Shown: positions 44,296 to 55,341, counted from the stretch's first letter. The stretch is DNA of 64,000 nt from Streptomyces dengpaensis (GCF_002946835.1 NZ_CP026652.1:1302001-1366000), one strand, 5' to 3'. Notes: generated by a model from the letters alone, not told the origin. Program-made: numbers and translations.

Positions 44296-45461
44296 GGCAG
44301 CTCCTTCAGGCCGAGGTCCGTCAACAGGTCGCGGGCGAGGGTGAGTTCGGCGGCGATGCCGTCGGCGAGCTGGGTACGGCCGCGGGGGCGCAGCTCGGAC
44401 GGGAGGGCCTGCCACGTGTAGGTCTCGACCTCCAGGTGGCGGGTGAGCGGATGCGGGCCGCCGATGAGGCGGGTCAGTGCGGCACGGAGTACGGGGAGCG
44501 TGGAGGCGAGGGGCGCGGCGGGGGCCGCGTGCAGCGGGACATGGAAGTGGGCGCGCCACGGGGAGGCGTCGGGCAGGGCGTCGCCGGCGAGGGCCTCACC
44601 GAGGTCGTCGGTGCCGCGCAGTCCGGCGGCGGTCCGGGTGCGGGTCTGGTGCAGGAAGCGGGGTTCGTCGAAGGCGGCGAGGGCCGTGCGGACTTCGGGG
44701 AGATGGGGGTGTTCGGCGTGCAGGGCGGCTGAGAGCTGGGACTTGACGACGGGGACGCGGGCTTGGGTGAGCGCGTCCAGGGCGGTGTGCGGGTCTTCGA
44801 AGGAGGTGGCGAGGTGGCAGGTGTCGACGCAGATGCCGATGCGGTCGTGGCCGATCGTGGTGAGCGGGGCGAGGGCGTCGGCGGTGGTCTCCACGGTGCA
44901 GCCGGGTTCGGGTTCCAGGCCGACGCGGATGGAGCGGCCGGTGAGTTCGTGGAGGGCGTCGAGGCGTTCGGCGAGCCTGGCCAGTGCGGTGCGGGCTGCC
45001 GCCGCCCGCTCATCGGGGTACGCGGTGCGCCAGGCCAGGGGCAGAGTGGAGATGCTGCCTTCGGTGACGTCGTCGGGAAGGAGCTGGGCCAGGACGCGGG
45101 CGAGGTCGGTGGTGTGGGTGAGCCGTTCCGGGTCGGCCCAGTCCGGTTTGTAGACGCGGTACTTGACCTCTTCGGCGCCGAAACCTTCATAGGGGAAGCC
45201 GTTGAGGGTGACCACTTCGAGGCCGCGGCGGTCGAGTTCCGCGCGCAGGCCGCGCAGCGCCGACGGGTCGGTGACCAGCGCGTGGGCGGCGTCCTTGGCG
45301 AGCCACAGGCCGATGCCGAGGCGATCGCGGCCCAGGCGTCGGCGGACGGGTTCGCAGTGGTCGCGGAGCTGGGCGAGGACGCCGTCGAGCGTCTCGGCCG
45401 GGTGGACGTTCGTGCAGTAGGCGAGGTGGACGGTGGAGCCGTCCGGGTGGCGGAAGCGCAT
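44292..45461 (-). CDS. eboE: EboE-like TIM barrel protein
   Basis: 389 residues. The head HLAYCTNVHPAETLDGVLAQ is diagnostic of EboE, with ALRGLRAELDRRGLEV, TLNGFPYEGFG, GLEPEPGCTVET, CVDTCHLATSFED, and RAHFHVPLH as metal-ligand strands of a xylose-isomerase-like barrel. The ATG is 3 bases after the TatD-like stop and its own stop overlaps eboF. In cyanobacterial scytonemin work the ebo set is needed to move a precursor across the membrane; the enzyme chemistry of EboE is not known. Confidence 0.9.
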   Translation of the reverse strand: MRFRHPDGSTVHLAYCTNVHPAETLDGVLAQLRDHCEPVRRRLGRDRLGIGLWLAKDAAHALVTDPSALRGLRAELDRRGLEVVTLNGFPYEGFGAEEVKYRVYKPDWADPERLTHTTDLARVLAQLLPDDVTEGSISTLPLAWRTAYPDERAAAARTALARLAERLDALHELTGRSIRVGLEPEPGCTVETTADALAPLTTIGHDRIGICVDTCHLATSFEDPHTALDALTQARVPVVKSQLSAALHAEHPHLPEVRTALAAFDEPRFLHQTRTRTAAGLRGTDDLGEALAGDALPDASPWRAHFHVPLHAAPAAPLASTLPVLRAALTRLIGGPHPLTRHLEVETYTWQALPSELRPRGRTQLADGIAAELTLARDLLTDLGLKELP

Positions 45462-45464
45462 CGG

Positions 45465-46312
45465 TCACTCTCCGCCGCGGAGGATGGAATTGCCTTCGTG
45501 GGTGACGTCCGCGGTCGTGCTGTCGAGATTCAGCCGCCCGCTGAGCCCGTAGAAGGCCACGGGGTTGCGCCACAGCACCCGGTCGACCTCGTCGTCGGTG
45601 AACCCGGCCTTGAGCAGGGCGTCGCCGACGCGGCGGGTCTTGAGGGGATCGCTTTTCCCCCAGTCCGCGGCCGAGTTGACGAGCACCTGCTCCGGACCGT
45701 ACTCCCGCAGGATCCCGACCATCCGCTCCTCGTCCATCTTGGTGTCCGGATAGACGGAGAAGCCCAGCCAGCAGCCGCTGTCCTTGGCCTCCTTGACGGT
45801 GGTCTCGTTGAGGTGGTCGACCAGGACCCGGTCCGGGGAGAGCGCGGACTCGCGGACGGCGTCCAGGGTGCGGCGCAGGCCGGCCAGCTTGTCGCGGTGC
45901 GGGGTGTGGACGAGCGCGGGCAGCCCGTGATCGGCGGCGAGCTGGAGCTGGGCGGCGAGCGCGGTGTCCTCGGCGGGGGTCATCGAGTCATAGCCGATCT
46001 CGCCCACGGCCACGACCTGGTCCTTGATGAGATACCGGGGCAGTTCGTCGAGGACGGGGACGCAGCGCGGGTCGTTCGCCTCCTTGGGGTTGAGGGCGAG
46101 CGTGCAGTGGTGGGCGATGCCGTACTGGGCGGCGCGGAAGGGTTCCCAGCCGAGGAGCGCGTCGAAGTAGTCGAGGAAGGAGGCAGGTGAGGTGCGGGGC
46201 TGGCCGAGCCAGAAAGAGGGCTCCACGACGGCGCGGACGCCGGCGGCGTGCATGGCCTCGTAGTCGTCGGTGGTCCGTGACGTCATGTGGATGTGGGGGT
46301 CGAAGATGCGCA

Positions 46313-46313
<1 letters not shown>
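45465..46313 (-). CDS. eboB: EboB-like TatD-family metal-dependent hydrolase
   Basis: 282 residues. MRIFDPHIHMTSRTTDDYEA opens with the D-x-H-x-H metal motif; VAVGEIGYDSM, ALVHTPH (metal His), VLVDHLNETT and VLVNSAADWG supply the remaining amidohydrolase-type ligands. The ATG shares one base with the EboA stop (TGATG). TatD relatives are metal-dependent nucleases or hydrolases; which bond this one cleaves is unknown. Confidence 0.88.
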
Positions 46314-47391
<1,078 letters not shown>

Positions 47392-47395
<4 letters not shown>

Positions 47396-48345
47396 GGGGT
47401 TCTCCCTTCGGGGCTCTGGGGGATCGCCCGGGTCGCGCGGTGGAGGAACGGGAGGGACTGTGCCGCGAAGTGGGGGCCCGCGTGGGAGTGGCGGGGCAGT
47501 TCGACGACGGTGAGGGCCTGGTAGCCGGTGGCTGCCAGGGCTTCGAGTACGGGCGGGAAGTCGATCTCCCCGTCCCCGAACGGGAGGTGTTCATGAACGC
47601 CGCGGCGCATGTCCTCGATCTGGACGTGCCGCAGCCACGGGGCGGCGGCGCGCACGCAGTCGGCGGGCGGCAGGGGTTCGAGGCACTGGCAGTGGCCGAT
47701 GTCGAGGGTGAGCCCGAGGGCCGCCGGGTCGCCGAGCGCTCGGCGCAGCCGGTGGAAGTCGGCGAGGGAGGCGAGCAGATGGCCGGGTTCGGGTTCGACG
47801 GCGAGGGGGACACCGGTGCGTGTGGCGGTGTCCAGCACGGGGGCGAGCGTCTCGGTCAGGCGCTTCCACGCCGTGTCCTCGTCCGTGTCGTCCGGTGTGA
47901 CGCCGCTGAAGCAGTGGACGGCGTGGGCGCCGAGGTCGGCGGCGACCCGCACGGCCGTCATGAGCAGGTCGACACGGCGCGTACGGTCGTCCGGGTCCGG
48001 GTCCAGGAGCGAGGGACCGTGTTTGCGCCGCGGGTCGAGGACATAGCGGGCACCGGTCTCGACGGTGACGCCGAGGCCGAGGCTTGCCAGCCTGCGGGCC
48101 ACCTTCCCGGTGCGGGCGGCCAGGTCCGGGGCGAGCGGGTCGAGGTGCATGTGGTCGAGGGTCAGGCCCACGCCGTCGTAGCCGAGGTCGGAGAGGAGGG
48201 CGAGAGCGTCGTCGAGACGGAGGTCGGTGAGGCCGTTGGTGCCGTAGCCGAAGCGGAGGGGGTGAGGACCCGGGTCCGGGGCGGGGCTCGCGGGTACGGC
48301 CGGGCGGGGGCTCACGTCGGTGGTCCGGCGGGGGCTCGAGGTCAT
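47392..48345 (-). CDS. sugar phosphate isomerase/epimerase-type TIM barrel
   Basis: 317 residues. [20 protein letters not shown] opens the barrel, with [35 protein letters not shown] (metal Asp/His) and [14 protein letters not shown] later. ATG overlaps the UbiA stop by 4 bases and its own stop overlaps the EboA start. This TIM barrel accompanies ebo genes in actinobacteria; catalytic role unknown. N-terminal 30 residues are Pro/Arg-rich and probably disordered. Confidence 0.85.
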
Positions 48346-50006
48346 GTGACGCTCACCTTCCTCGCGAACTTGCGGGCCGCTGGGGCGAGTGCGGCCGTCA
48401 GGATTGCGGTGACGGGGGCACCCGCGCGGGCGGCGAGGGCGGCTTGGAGAGGGATCATGGCGCGGATTCCGCCGGCGACGGCTCGTTGGGTGAGCGGAGG
48501 TGAAGGGTTCAGGGCGGCGTGGAAGAGAGGGCGGGCGGAGGTCGCGGCGTAGGCGAGGGTGAGGGCTCCGCGCAGGGTGTCTGACAAGGGGTTCGGTGAG
48601 GAGCGGGGGCCATCTGGGGTCGCGACGAGCCCTTGGCTGCGACTGGCCACCCTCGTGCCGCCAACACGCCTTTTCTGCAGGGCTGTTGGGGAGTCGCTGC
48701 CAGCTCGCTCCACGCCCGGCCGGCCGTTCGCCAGTGCCCAGGCCACCGCACCGGTCGTGGCCAGTCCGGCCAACGGTGGCACCGGCGAACTGCCCTGCGT
48801 CTCGCCGCGCGACACCGTGGTCACCGCGAGGGTGTGGGTGGCCAGGGCCAGCGCGGAGGGAAGCGCGCGACGGGCGGTGCGACAGGCGGTGGCCGTAGCA
48901 CCGAGGACTACGTCAAGGCTGCGCACCGCACTCCCGGTGGCCGCCTGGCCGACGAGCCCAACCCGGCGGGGGGCCGTGCTGCCGGTAGCCGTCGCACCGA
49001 GGAGCACCTTCTGACCGTGCGCGGCACTTCCGGCGGGCGCCCGACCGAAGAGCCCACCCCGGCTGGGGGCCGTGCTGCCGGTAGCCGTCGCACCGAGGAG
49101 CACCTTCTGACCGTGTGCGGCACTTCCGGTGGGCTCCTGCCCGAAGAGCCCACCCCGGCGGGGGGCCGTGCCGACGGTAGCCGTCGCACCGAGGAGCACC
49201 TTCTGACCGTGCGCGGCACTTCCGGCGGGCGCCCGACCGAAGAGCCCACCCCGGCTGGGGGCCGTGCCGACGGTGGCCGTCGCACCGAGCAGTACGTCCA
49301 GGCCGCGTGCGGTCGCCATCGCCGCGGGTCCTGCGGGGGTTCGCTTGAGTGTCAGGTCGTACGCCCACACGGTGGCGGCGAGAGGTACGGCGACGGCGAG
49401 GGAGGGGCGGCCCGCGCGGGCGGCCAGGGCGAGACCCGCAGCCGTCAGGGCTCCGGCTGCCGCGAGCGCCGCGGCCGGGTGTATGCGGCCGGAGGGCAGC
49501 GGGCGGTGCGGGCGTTCCACCGCGTCCTCGGCGCGGTCGGCCCAGTCGTTGAGGGCCATGCCCGCCCCGTACAGGCAGAGGGAGGAACCGATGGCGAGCA
49601 GGGTGCGGGGGTTCGGGCGTGCGCCGACCGCGGCGGCCCCGGCGAGGGCGTCACCGGGGACGGTGAACAGGGCCGGCAGCCGCAGCAGTTCAGCCCAGGC
49701 CTCGGCCTTGGCCCGCGCACCCGCGCCAATCCCGGCCGCCTCCCCCACCCCACTCGGCCCACCCGCCCCGCTCGACCCGGCCAATTCGCTCGGTCCGTGT
49801 GCCCTGGGTCCGTGTGCGCTGTCTGCCCCGCCTGCCCGGATCGACCCGCCCGAAGTGACCGGCCCGCCAGGCCCGCCCGGCTTGCCCGGCCCGCCCGGCC
49901 CGCCTGACCTGTCCGCCCCGGCAGCCCCGCCCAACTCGCCGGACCCACTCGCCTTGGCCAACTTGCCCAACCCGACCAAGCCGACCAACCCACCCCATCC
50001 CCACAC
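48342..50006 (-). CDS. eboC: EboC-like UbiA prenyltransferase with internal tandem repeat
   Basis: 554 residues from GTG 50006 (GGGGGAGGGGG 8 bases upstream). A low-complexity Gly/Pro/Ser head (about 1-100), then UbiA membrane helices with the prenyl-diphosphate site [20 protein letters not shown] (Asp-rich) and a YDLTLKRTP loop. Between about 239 and 371, right after [12 protein letters not shown], the chain holds four near-identical 32-residue copies not present in ordinary UbiA. The C-terminal helices ([16 protein letters not shown] onward) then resume. The enzyme would prenylate a small aromatic or polyol; the insertion may or may not leave it active. Confidence 0.8.
   Translation of the reverse strand: MWGWGGLVGLVGLGKLAKASGSGELGGAAGADRSGGPGGPGKPGGPGGPVTSGGSIRAGGADSAHGPRAHGPSELAGSSGAGGPSGVGEAAGIGAGARAKAEAWAELLRLPALFTVPGDALAGAAAVGARPNPRTLLAIGSSLCLYGAGMALNDWADRAEDAVERPHRPLPSGRIHPAAALAAAGALTAAGLALAARAGRPSLAVAVPLAATVWAYDLTLKRTPAGPAAMATARGLDVLLGATATVGTAPSRGGLFGRAPAGSAAHGQKVLLGATATVGTAPRRGGLFGQEPTGSAAHGQKVLLGATATGSTAPSRGGLFGRAPAGSAAHGQKVLLGATATGSTAPRRVGLVGQAATGSAVRSLDVVLGATATACRTARRALPSALALATHTLAVTTVSRGETQGSSPVPPLAGLATTGAVAWALANGRPGVERAGSDSPTALQKRRVGGTRVASRSQGLVATPDGPRSSPNPLSDTLRGALTLAYAATSARPLFHAALNPSPPLTQRAVAGGIRAMIPLQAALAARAGAPVTAILTAALAPAARKFARKVSVT
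48892..49289 (-). repeat. 96-bp tandem repeat inside UbiA gene
   Basis: The anchor GCCGT(C/A)GCACCGAG recurs at 48892, 48988, 49084, 49180 and 49276, exactly 96 bp apart, giving four full units plus a partial one. Two sub-types alternate (units with SRGGLFG and with RRGGLFG/RRVGLVG), as if a pair had been copied. Confidence 0.93.
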
Positions 50007-50023
50007 CCCAGGCCCCCTCCCCC

Positions 50024-51235
50024 TCAAAGCCCCTCCCCCGCGAACCCCCGAAGGCGCCCCGCGAACCCCGTCAACGCCGCGTACTGCTCCCCAAGGGCCG
50101 AAGGTCCTTCCCCCACCGGGTCCTTGAAATAGAAGCCCAGTTCGCTCAGGGGGCCGGTGAGGCCGGCTTCGTGGGCGCGGGCTGTCAGGCGGGCGAGGTC
50201 GAGGACCAGGGGGGCCGCGAGGGCGGAGTCGCAGCCCTGCCAGGTGGTTTGGAGGATCATCCGCGTGCCGAGGAAACCGTCGAAGGCGATGTGGTCCCAG
50301 GCGGTCTTCCAGTCGCCGAGGGCGGGGACGTCGTCGATGTGGGTCTCGCCCTCCGGGGTCGCGCCCAGGGTGTCCGCCAGCGCGCGCTCCTTGCCGGCGT
50401 TCTTGGCCGCGGCGGCGGCCGGGTCGGCGAGGGCCGCTCCGTCGCCGCCGCCGAGGAGATTCGTGCCGGACCAGGCGCGGACCGTCAGGGCACGCTGGGC
50501 GAACATCGGCCCGAGCACCGACCGGAGCAGCGTCTGGCCGGTCTTGCCGTCGCGTCCCGCGTAGGGCAGCCCGCTGGACTCGGCCAAGGACGCCAGCGCC
50601 GGGTGGTGCAGCCCCGTCGAAGGCGTGAAGTTCACGTACGGGCACCCGGCCCGCAACGCCGCCGCCGCGTACAGCGAACTCGGCGGCAGCGCGGTCCCGA
50701 CCGAAGGGAGATCAGAAGCAACCGGACCAGCGGGAGCAGATGGCGTCGGCTCCGTCAAGGCCACCCCAGCGGCAGCAGGCGACGTCGGCTCCGTCGACGC
50801 CACGTTCACCACGACCGCCCGGGCCAGGCCGCACCGGCGTACGAAGTCCCGTATGTCCGCCGCGAAGGCATCCACCAGCTCGGCGGGGTCCCTGGTGTCG
50901 CCCGGTGCGGGCCCGCCCGGGCGGATCTCCCGGTCGGCGGCCTCCAGTTCGGCCGCGATCGCCGAGGGCAGGCCGTGCGGGAGCACACCCCCGGCGACCA
51001 GGGACTCCGCACGCTTCGGGAGCGGGCAGTCCACCGTGTCGTGCCCGCCGAAGACGAGGGACGACAGCGCGGGCAGGCCGCAGTCGGCGAAGAGGCCGGT
51101 TTCGGTGACCATGCCCGTCGGGGCGTGCAGCCCGGCGGTGACGGCCGCGCACCCCGCGATGACGGTGGTGGCAACGGAGCCGCGCGCTCCGATCAGCCAC
51201 ACTCCCACCCGGGGATCAGCAAGGGACGCGGACAT
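50024..51235 (-). CDS. myo-inositol-1-phosphate synthase-like protein
   Basis: 403 residues. The NAD motif GVWLIGARGSVATTVIAG is at the N-terminus; NFTPSTGLHHPALASLAE, AGRDGKTGQTLLRSVLGPMF and WSGTNLLGGGDG are MIPS-type catalytic and NAD strands. AAGGAGG precedes ATG 51235. A short duplication makes the 150-190 stretch Pro/Ala/Thr-rich. It heads the ebo-like operon, where the ring-closing EboD (dehydroquinate-synthase-like) is found in other bacteria; here a different cyclising NAD enzyme may stand in. An upstream in-frame GTG would add (RADV)8. Confidence 0.85.
   Translation of the reverse strand: MSASLADPRVGVWLIGARGSVATTVIAGCAAVTAGLHAPTGMVTETGLFADCGLPALSSLVFGGHDTVDCPLPKRAESLVAGGVLPHGLPSAIAAELEAADREIRPGGPAPGDTRDPAELVDAFAADIRDFVRRCGLARAVVVNVASTEPTSPAAAGVALTEPTPSAPAGPVASDLPSVGTALPPSSLYAAAALRAGCPYVNFTPSTGLHHPALASLAESSGLPYAGRDGKTGQTLLRSVLGPMFAQRALTVRAWSGTNLLGGGDGAALADPAAAAAKNAGKERALADTLGATPEGETHIDDVPALGDWKTAWDHIAFDGFLGTRMILQTTWQGCDSALAAPLVLDLARLTARAHEAGLTGPLSELGFYFKDPVGEGPSALGEQYAALTGFAGRLRGFAGEGL
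50742..50803 (-). repeat. 39-nt-period duplication inside MIPS-like gene
   Basis: GGCGTCGGCTCCGTC at 50742 recurs as GACGTCGGCTCCGTC at 50781, with flanking GCCAC shared too. It makes the repeated TEPT.. patches of the protein in frame. Confidence 0.7.
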
Positions 51236-51248
51236 GGGGCAGCCTCCT

Positions 51249-51368
51249 TGTCGTACGCCAGCTCGTACATCAGCTCGTACATCAGCTCGTACATCAGCTC
51301 GTACATCTGCTCGTACATCTGCTCGTACATCAGCTCGTACATCAGCTCGTACATCAGCTCGCACAGGG
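51249..51368 (-). repeat. 12-bp tandem repeat in leader of the ebo-like operon
   Basis: About nine to ten copies of GCTCGTACATCA (plus strand, minor variants CTG/CAG) lie just before the ribosome-binding site of the MIPS-like gene. On the coding strand each unit reads ATGTACGAGCTG: a run of M-Y-E-L in one frame and R-A-D-V in the frame of the MIPS-like gene. Confidence 0.92.
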
Positions 51369-51415
51369 AATGCGAGACGGCGGGCGGGAGTACGGCACCT
51401 CCCGCCCGCCGCCGC

Positions 51416-52807
51416 TCAGTCGCCCGCCGAAGCCGGCCCGCCGCTGTGGGCCGCGGACTTCGTGGGCAGTTCCTTGATCCGGACGTTACGGAAGGACACC
51501 TCGTCGTCGGTCCCGTGGTTCTGGAGGCCGACGTGCCCGTCGCGCAGGCTCCGTGCCGGATCGGTGTTGGTGTAATCGTTGATCTTCACACCGTTGAGCC
51601 AGACGCGGAGCCGTTCGCCCTCCACGCGGATCTCGTACGTGTTCCACTCCCCCGGCGGGTTCAGCGCTTGGTCGCGCTTCTCGATGTCGGCGGACTGGAA
51701 GCTGTATACGGCCCCGGTGGTGCGATCAGGGGCGTCGGTCGCGTCGATCTGGATCTCGTAGCCGTTGTTCACGGCCGACCAGGGGTCGTCGGAGGCCGGG
51801 AAGCCCACGAAGACACCGGAGTTGTCGTCCCCGGCCACCTTCCAGTCGAGTTTCAGCGAGTACGCGCCGAAGCCGGAGTCCGCGTGCCAGAGCATCCCCA
51901 GGCCGCCGTTCGTGGTGAGCGTGCCGTCATCGCTCAGCGCGAACGAACCCGGTCCCGCCTGTCTCCACGCCGCCAGTGACTCGGCCGTGCCGTCGAAGAG
52001 CGGCCGGTAGCCGTTCTCCGGGCGGCAGTCGGCCTGCGCGGCACCGATGGCGTACCGGATTCCGCCCAACAGGTGCTGGCGGAAGGCCGGTTCGGCGTAC
52101 GACTCCTTGGTGTGGCCGCCCCCGGTGTAGAAGGCGCGGCCGCCCCGGTACTCCTGGCACCAGGCGATCGGATGGTCGCCGCCCATCGTGCCGCCGGTGT
52201 ACGACGACTCGTCGAGCGAGGCCAGGACGTGGGCGTGGTCACGCGGATTGGAGCGGTAGTTGTACCACTCGTCCGTGCGGTCCCAGGCCTTCGGGAGCTC
52301 CGAAGTCGCCGGGTGCGCCCGGTCCTCGACCTCGACCGTCGCCGGCTGGATCGCGGGGTGCGACTGGAAGTACGCGCCCGCGAGACCGCCGTAGAAGGCC
52401 CAGTCGTACTCGGTGTCGGCGGCCGCGTGGATGCCCACATAGCCGCCGCCCCGCTTGATGTACCGCTCGAAGGCGGTCTGCTGGGCGCTGTCGAGGACAT
52501 CACCCGTGGTGGACAGGAACACCACCGCGTCGTACTGGGCGAGGTTGCGGGTGGTGAAGGCGCCCGCGTCCTCGGTGGCGTCGACGGCGAAGCCGCCCTC
52601 CGTCCCCAGGGCCCGTACGGCCGCGATTCCTTCCGGTATCGAGTCGTGCCGGAACCCCGCGGTCTTGGAGAAGACCAGGACCCGGCTCTCGTCGGCGTCG
52701 GAGGCGGCGCCGGAGCCGGCGTCTCGCGACGCGGCCGGTCCCGACACACAGCCGATGAGCAGAGCGGCGGCAGCACCCGCCGTCAGCATCCGTACCGATG
52801 CGCGCAT
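51416..52807 (-). CDS. secreted ThuA/DUF1080 (3-keto-disaccharide hydrolase) lipoprotein
   Basis: 463 residues. A lipoprotein signal (AALLIGCVSG) anchors it outside. A ThuA-like domain (about 40-240; RVLVFSKTAGFRHDSI, GGGYVGIHAAADTEYDW, GGDHPIAWCQEYRGGRAFYTGGGHT) is followed by a DUF1080/3-keto-glycoside hydrolase domain (about 260-450; WHADSGFGAYSLKLDWKVAG, GVFVGFP, NGYEIQIDATD). ThuA-type proteins work on 3-keto sugars and DUF1080 proteins cleave 3-keto-glycosides. It lies 17 bp after the GSDH-type gene. Confidence 0.87.
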   Translation of the reverse strand: MRASVRMLTAGAAAALLIGCVSGPAASRDAGSGAASDADESRVLVFSKTAGFRHDSIPEGIAAVRALGTEGGFAVDATEDAGAFTTRNLAQYDAVVFLSTTGDVLDSAQQTAFERYIKRGGGYVGIHAAADTEYDWAFYGGLAGAYFQSHPAIQPATVEVEDRAHPATSELPKAWDRTDEWYNYRSNPRDHAHVLASLDESSYTGGTMGGDHPIAWCQEYRGGRAFYTGGGHTKESYAEPAFRQHLLGGIRYAIGAAQADCRPENGYRPLFDGTAESLAAWRQAGPGSFALSDDGTLTTNGGLGMLWHADSGFGAYSLKLDWKVAGDDNSGVFVGFPASDDPWSAVNNGYEIQIDATDAPDRTTGAVYSFQSADIEKRDQALNPPGEWNTYEIRVEGERLRVWLNGVKINDYTNTDPARSLRDGHVGLQNHGTDDEVSFRNVRIKELPTKSAAHSGGPASAGD

Positions 52808-52824
52808 GACCGTCTCCTCTCCTG

Positions 52825-55341
52825 TCAGCTCGTCGTGAAGGTGAAGTCGTCCACGTCGTAGAGCGCGCCGGTCCCGCTCCCCTTGAAGACGAGATAGAGC
52901 GTGGTGGTGCCGCGCGGCGCGCGGGAGAGATCCGCGCTCACGTCCTGGAAGGTCTCCCAGCCGCCGGTCACGGGCACGGTCGCGGAGCCCAGCAGTCGGC
53001 CGGTCGCGGAGCCCGCGCGGACCTCGAGGGTGCCGCCCGATCCGGCGGACGAGATGCGTGCCGTGATCTTCTTGGCGTCGCTCAGCACGTACGGCTTGAA
53101 CGAGACCCAGTCCCCGTTGTTGATGTCGCCAACCGTCTTGCCGCCGTGGGCGGTTGCCTTCGAGATGACCGAGATCCCCGAGGACTCGCCGAAGTGCTCG
53201 GCCTGACGGTGCCTGGGCTGGGCGACATTCTGGTCGTGGCTGGTCAGCGCGGCCTGGCCGCCGCCTCCGCCGTCGGTGTACTCGGCGTCGAAGACTCCGA
53301 AGATGTTCGCGTCGTCGTCATGGCCGTCGCCCGCGCCGGTCTCGATGGTGCCGGTGCAGCCGTTGGCGGACGTCAGCAGGTGGCCGTGGCTGTCGTGGCC
53401 GAGGATGAAGTTGACCTTCACCTTGGCGCAGTCGATCGTCCCGTCCTCGGCGTCCGTCACCGTCACCTTGAAGGGCACGGTGTCACCGAAGCTGAACAGC
53501 TGGCCGTCGCGCGGAAGGTCGAGGGTCACCTTGGGCGCGGTGTTGCCGACCACGACCTGCACGCTCGCGTTGCCCGTACGCCCGCCGGCGTCCTTGGCCG
53601 TCACCGTCGCCGTGTACGTGCCGTTCTTCTTGTAGGTGTACGCCGGGTTCGCCGCCGTCGACTTGCCGCCGTCACCGAAGTCCCAGCTGTACGTGAGGGC
53701 GTCGCCGTCGGCGTCGGACGAACCGGCCGAGGAGAAGCGGACCTTGAGCGGGGCCTGACCCGAGGTGCGGTCGGCCGCGGCCTGCGCGACGGGCGAGTGG
53801 CCGTCGGTGGCGTTCTCGATCCGGTACAGGCCCGAGTTCTCGTCGCCGCCGAACCAGGCGGTGCCGTAGTCGAGGACGTACAGCGCCCCGTCGGGTCCGA
53901 AGGCCATGTCCATCACCTGCGTGCCCGTCCACGGGACGGAGTTGATGGACTGCACGATGCCGTCGCCGTCGCTCACGATGCGCTTGATCCAGCGGCGGCC
54001 GAACTCTCCGGCGAAGAAGTTCCCGTCGTACGCCTGCGGGAACTTCACCGGCGAGTCGAGCGAGGCGTCGTAGTGGTAGACCGGGCCGCCCATCGGGGAC
54101 TCCGAGCCGTTGCCGAACTCCGGGACGGACGCGCCGTCGTACGGGATCCAGGCCTGCTGGGCCGGGGGCAGGTCCGTCAGCCCGGTGTTGTGGGGCGAGT
54201 TGTTCTTCGGCGCGCTGCAGTCGAAGGCCGCGCCCGAGGAGCCGGTCGCGAAGTCGTAGTCCACGTAGGCGTCGTTCTTGCCGGTGCAGTACGGCCATCC
54301 GAAGTTACCGGGGCCGGTGACGCGTGCGAACTCGACCTGGCCGGCGGGGCCGCGCGCCGGGTCGGTCGCGCCGGCGTCCGGGCCGTAGTCACCGACGTAC
54401 AGAATGCCCGTCGCCTTGTCGACGCTGAAGCGGAACGGGTTGCGGAAGCCCATCGCGTAGATCTCGGGGCGCGTCTTGTCCGTGCCGGGGGCGAAGAGGT
54501 TCCCGTCGGGGATGGAGTACGAGCCGTCGGCGTTCACCTTGATGCGCAGGATCTTGCCGCGCAGGTCATTGGTGTTGCCGGACGAACGCTGGGCGTCGAA
54601 GACGGGGTTGCGGTCGGCGCGCTCGTCGATGGGCGTGAAGCCGTCCGACTGAAAGGGGTTGGTGTCGTCCCCGGTGGAGAGGTAGAGGTTCCCGGCCGCG
54701 TCGAAGTCGATGTCGCCGCCGACGTGGCAGCAGATGCCGCGCGTGGCCGGGACGTCCAGGATCTGCTTCTCGCTGGCCTTGTCGAGGGTGCCGTCGGTCT
54801 TCAGGACGAAGCGCGAGAGCCGGTTGACGCCGTCGAAGGGCGCGAAGTCCGCGGCGGTGCCCGTTTCCGGGGCGTCGCCCGCGGGGGTGTTCAGGGGCGG
54901 GGCGTAGTAAAGGTAGATGAAGCGGTTGTCCGCGAAGCCGGGGTCGAGGCCGACGCCCTGCAGGCCTTCCTCGTCGTGTGCGTAGACGTCGAGTTTGCCC
55001 GCGAGTTTCGTGTTGCCCGCGCTGTCGGTCAGCCGGAGTTCGCCGTCGCGCGAGGTGTGCAGGACGGAGCGGTCCGGGAGGACGGCGAGCGACATGGGCT
55101 CGCCGACCTCGGGTTCACCCTTGGCGAGGGTGACTTGCTGGAAGTCCTCGGCCGCGGCCGCGTTTTCCGAGGCCGCGTTCCCCGCGCCGGCGACGGCTGC
55201 GCCGGCCTGGGGTGCGGTGAGGGTGAGGGAGGCGGCCGCGAGCAGCGCGCCGCTCAGCAGGGCGAGCGCCCCGCGAAGTCTCGGACGTCTGGTGTGGCTC
55301 GTGTTCTTCCTGTTCTTCCTGTTTCTGGCATACGGGTGCAC
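52825..55341 (-). CDS. secreted glucose/sorbosone dehydrogenase-type propeller with PKD and CBM6-like domains
   Basis: 838 residues from GTG 55341 (GGAGG 6 bases upstream). A signal peptide with an Arg-rich n-region (RRPRLRGALALLSGALLAAA), then a GSDH-type six-blade propeller (about 70-500; GICCHVGGDIDFDAAGNLYL; GNTNDLRGKILRIKVNADG; GFRNPFRFSVDKATG). A PKD domain (about 520-605; SYSWDFGDGGKS-type) and a C-terminal carbohydrate-binding beta-sandwich (about 690-838) follow. It probably oxidises a sugar outside the cell, possibly with PQQ or another cofactor. Next to the ThuA/DUF1080 lipoprotein. Confidence 0.87.
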   Translation of the reverse strand: MHPYARNRKNRKNTSHTRRPRLRGALALLSGALLAAASLTLTAPQAGAAVAGAGNAASENAAAAEDFQQVTLAKGEPEVGEPMSLAVLPDRSVLHTSRDGELRLTDSAGNTKLAGKLDVYAHDEEGLQGVGLDPGFADNRFIYLYYAPPLNTPAGDAPETGTAADFAPFDGVNRLSRFVLKTDGTLDKASEKQILDVPATRGICCHVGGDIDFDAAGNLYLSTGDDTNPFQSDGFTPIDERADRNPVFDAQRSSGNTNDLRGKILRIKVNADGSYSIPDGNLFAPGTDKTRPEIYAMGFRNPFRFSVDKATGILYVGDYGPDAGATDPARGPAGQVEFARVTGPGNFGWPYCTGKNDAYVDYDFATGSSGAAFDCSAPKNNSPHNTGLTDLPPAQQAWIPYDGASVPEFGNGSESPMGGPVYHYDASLDSPVKFPQAYDGNFFAGEFGRRWIKRIVSDGDGIVQSINSVPWTGTQVMDMAFGPDGALYVLDYGTAWFGGDENSGLYRIENATDGHSPVAQAAADRTSGQAPLKVRFSSAGSSDADGDALTYSWDFGDGGKSTAANPAYTYKKNGTYTATVTAKDAGGRTGNASVQVVVGNTAPKVTLDLPRDGQLFSFGDTVPFKVTVTDAEDGTIDCAKVKVNFILGHDSHGHLLTSANGCTGTIETGAGDGHDDDANIFGVFDAEYTDGGGGGQAALTSHDQNVAQPRHRQAEHFGESSGISVISKATAHGGKTVGDINNGDWVSFKPYVLSDAKKITARISSAGSGGTLEVRAGSATGRLLGSATVPVTGGWETFQDVSADLSRAPRGTTTLYLVFKGSGTGALYDVDDFTFTTS

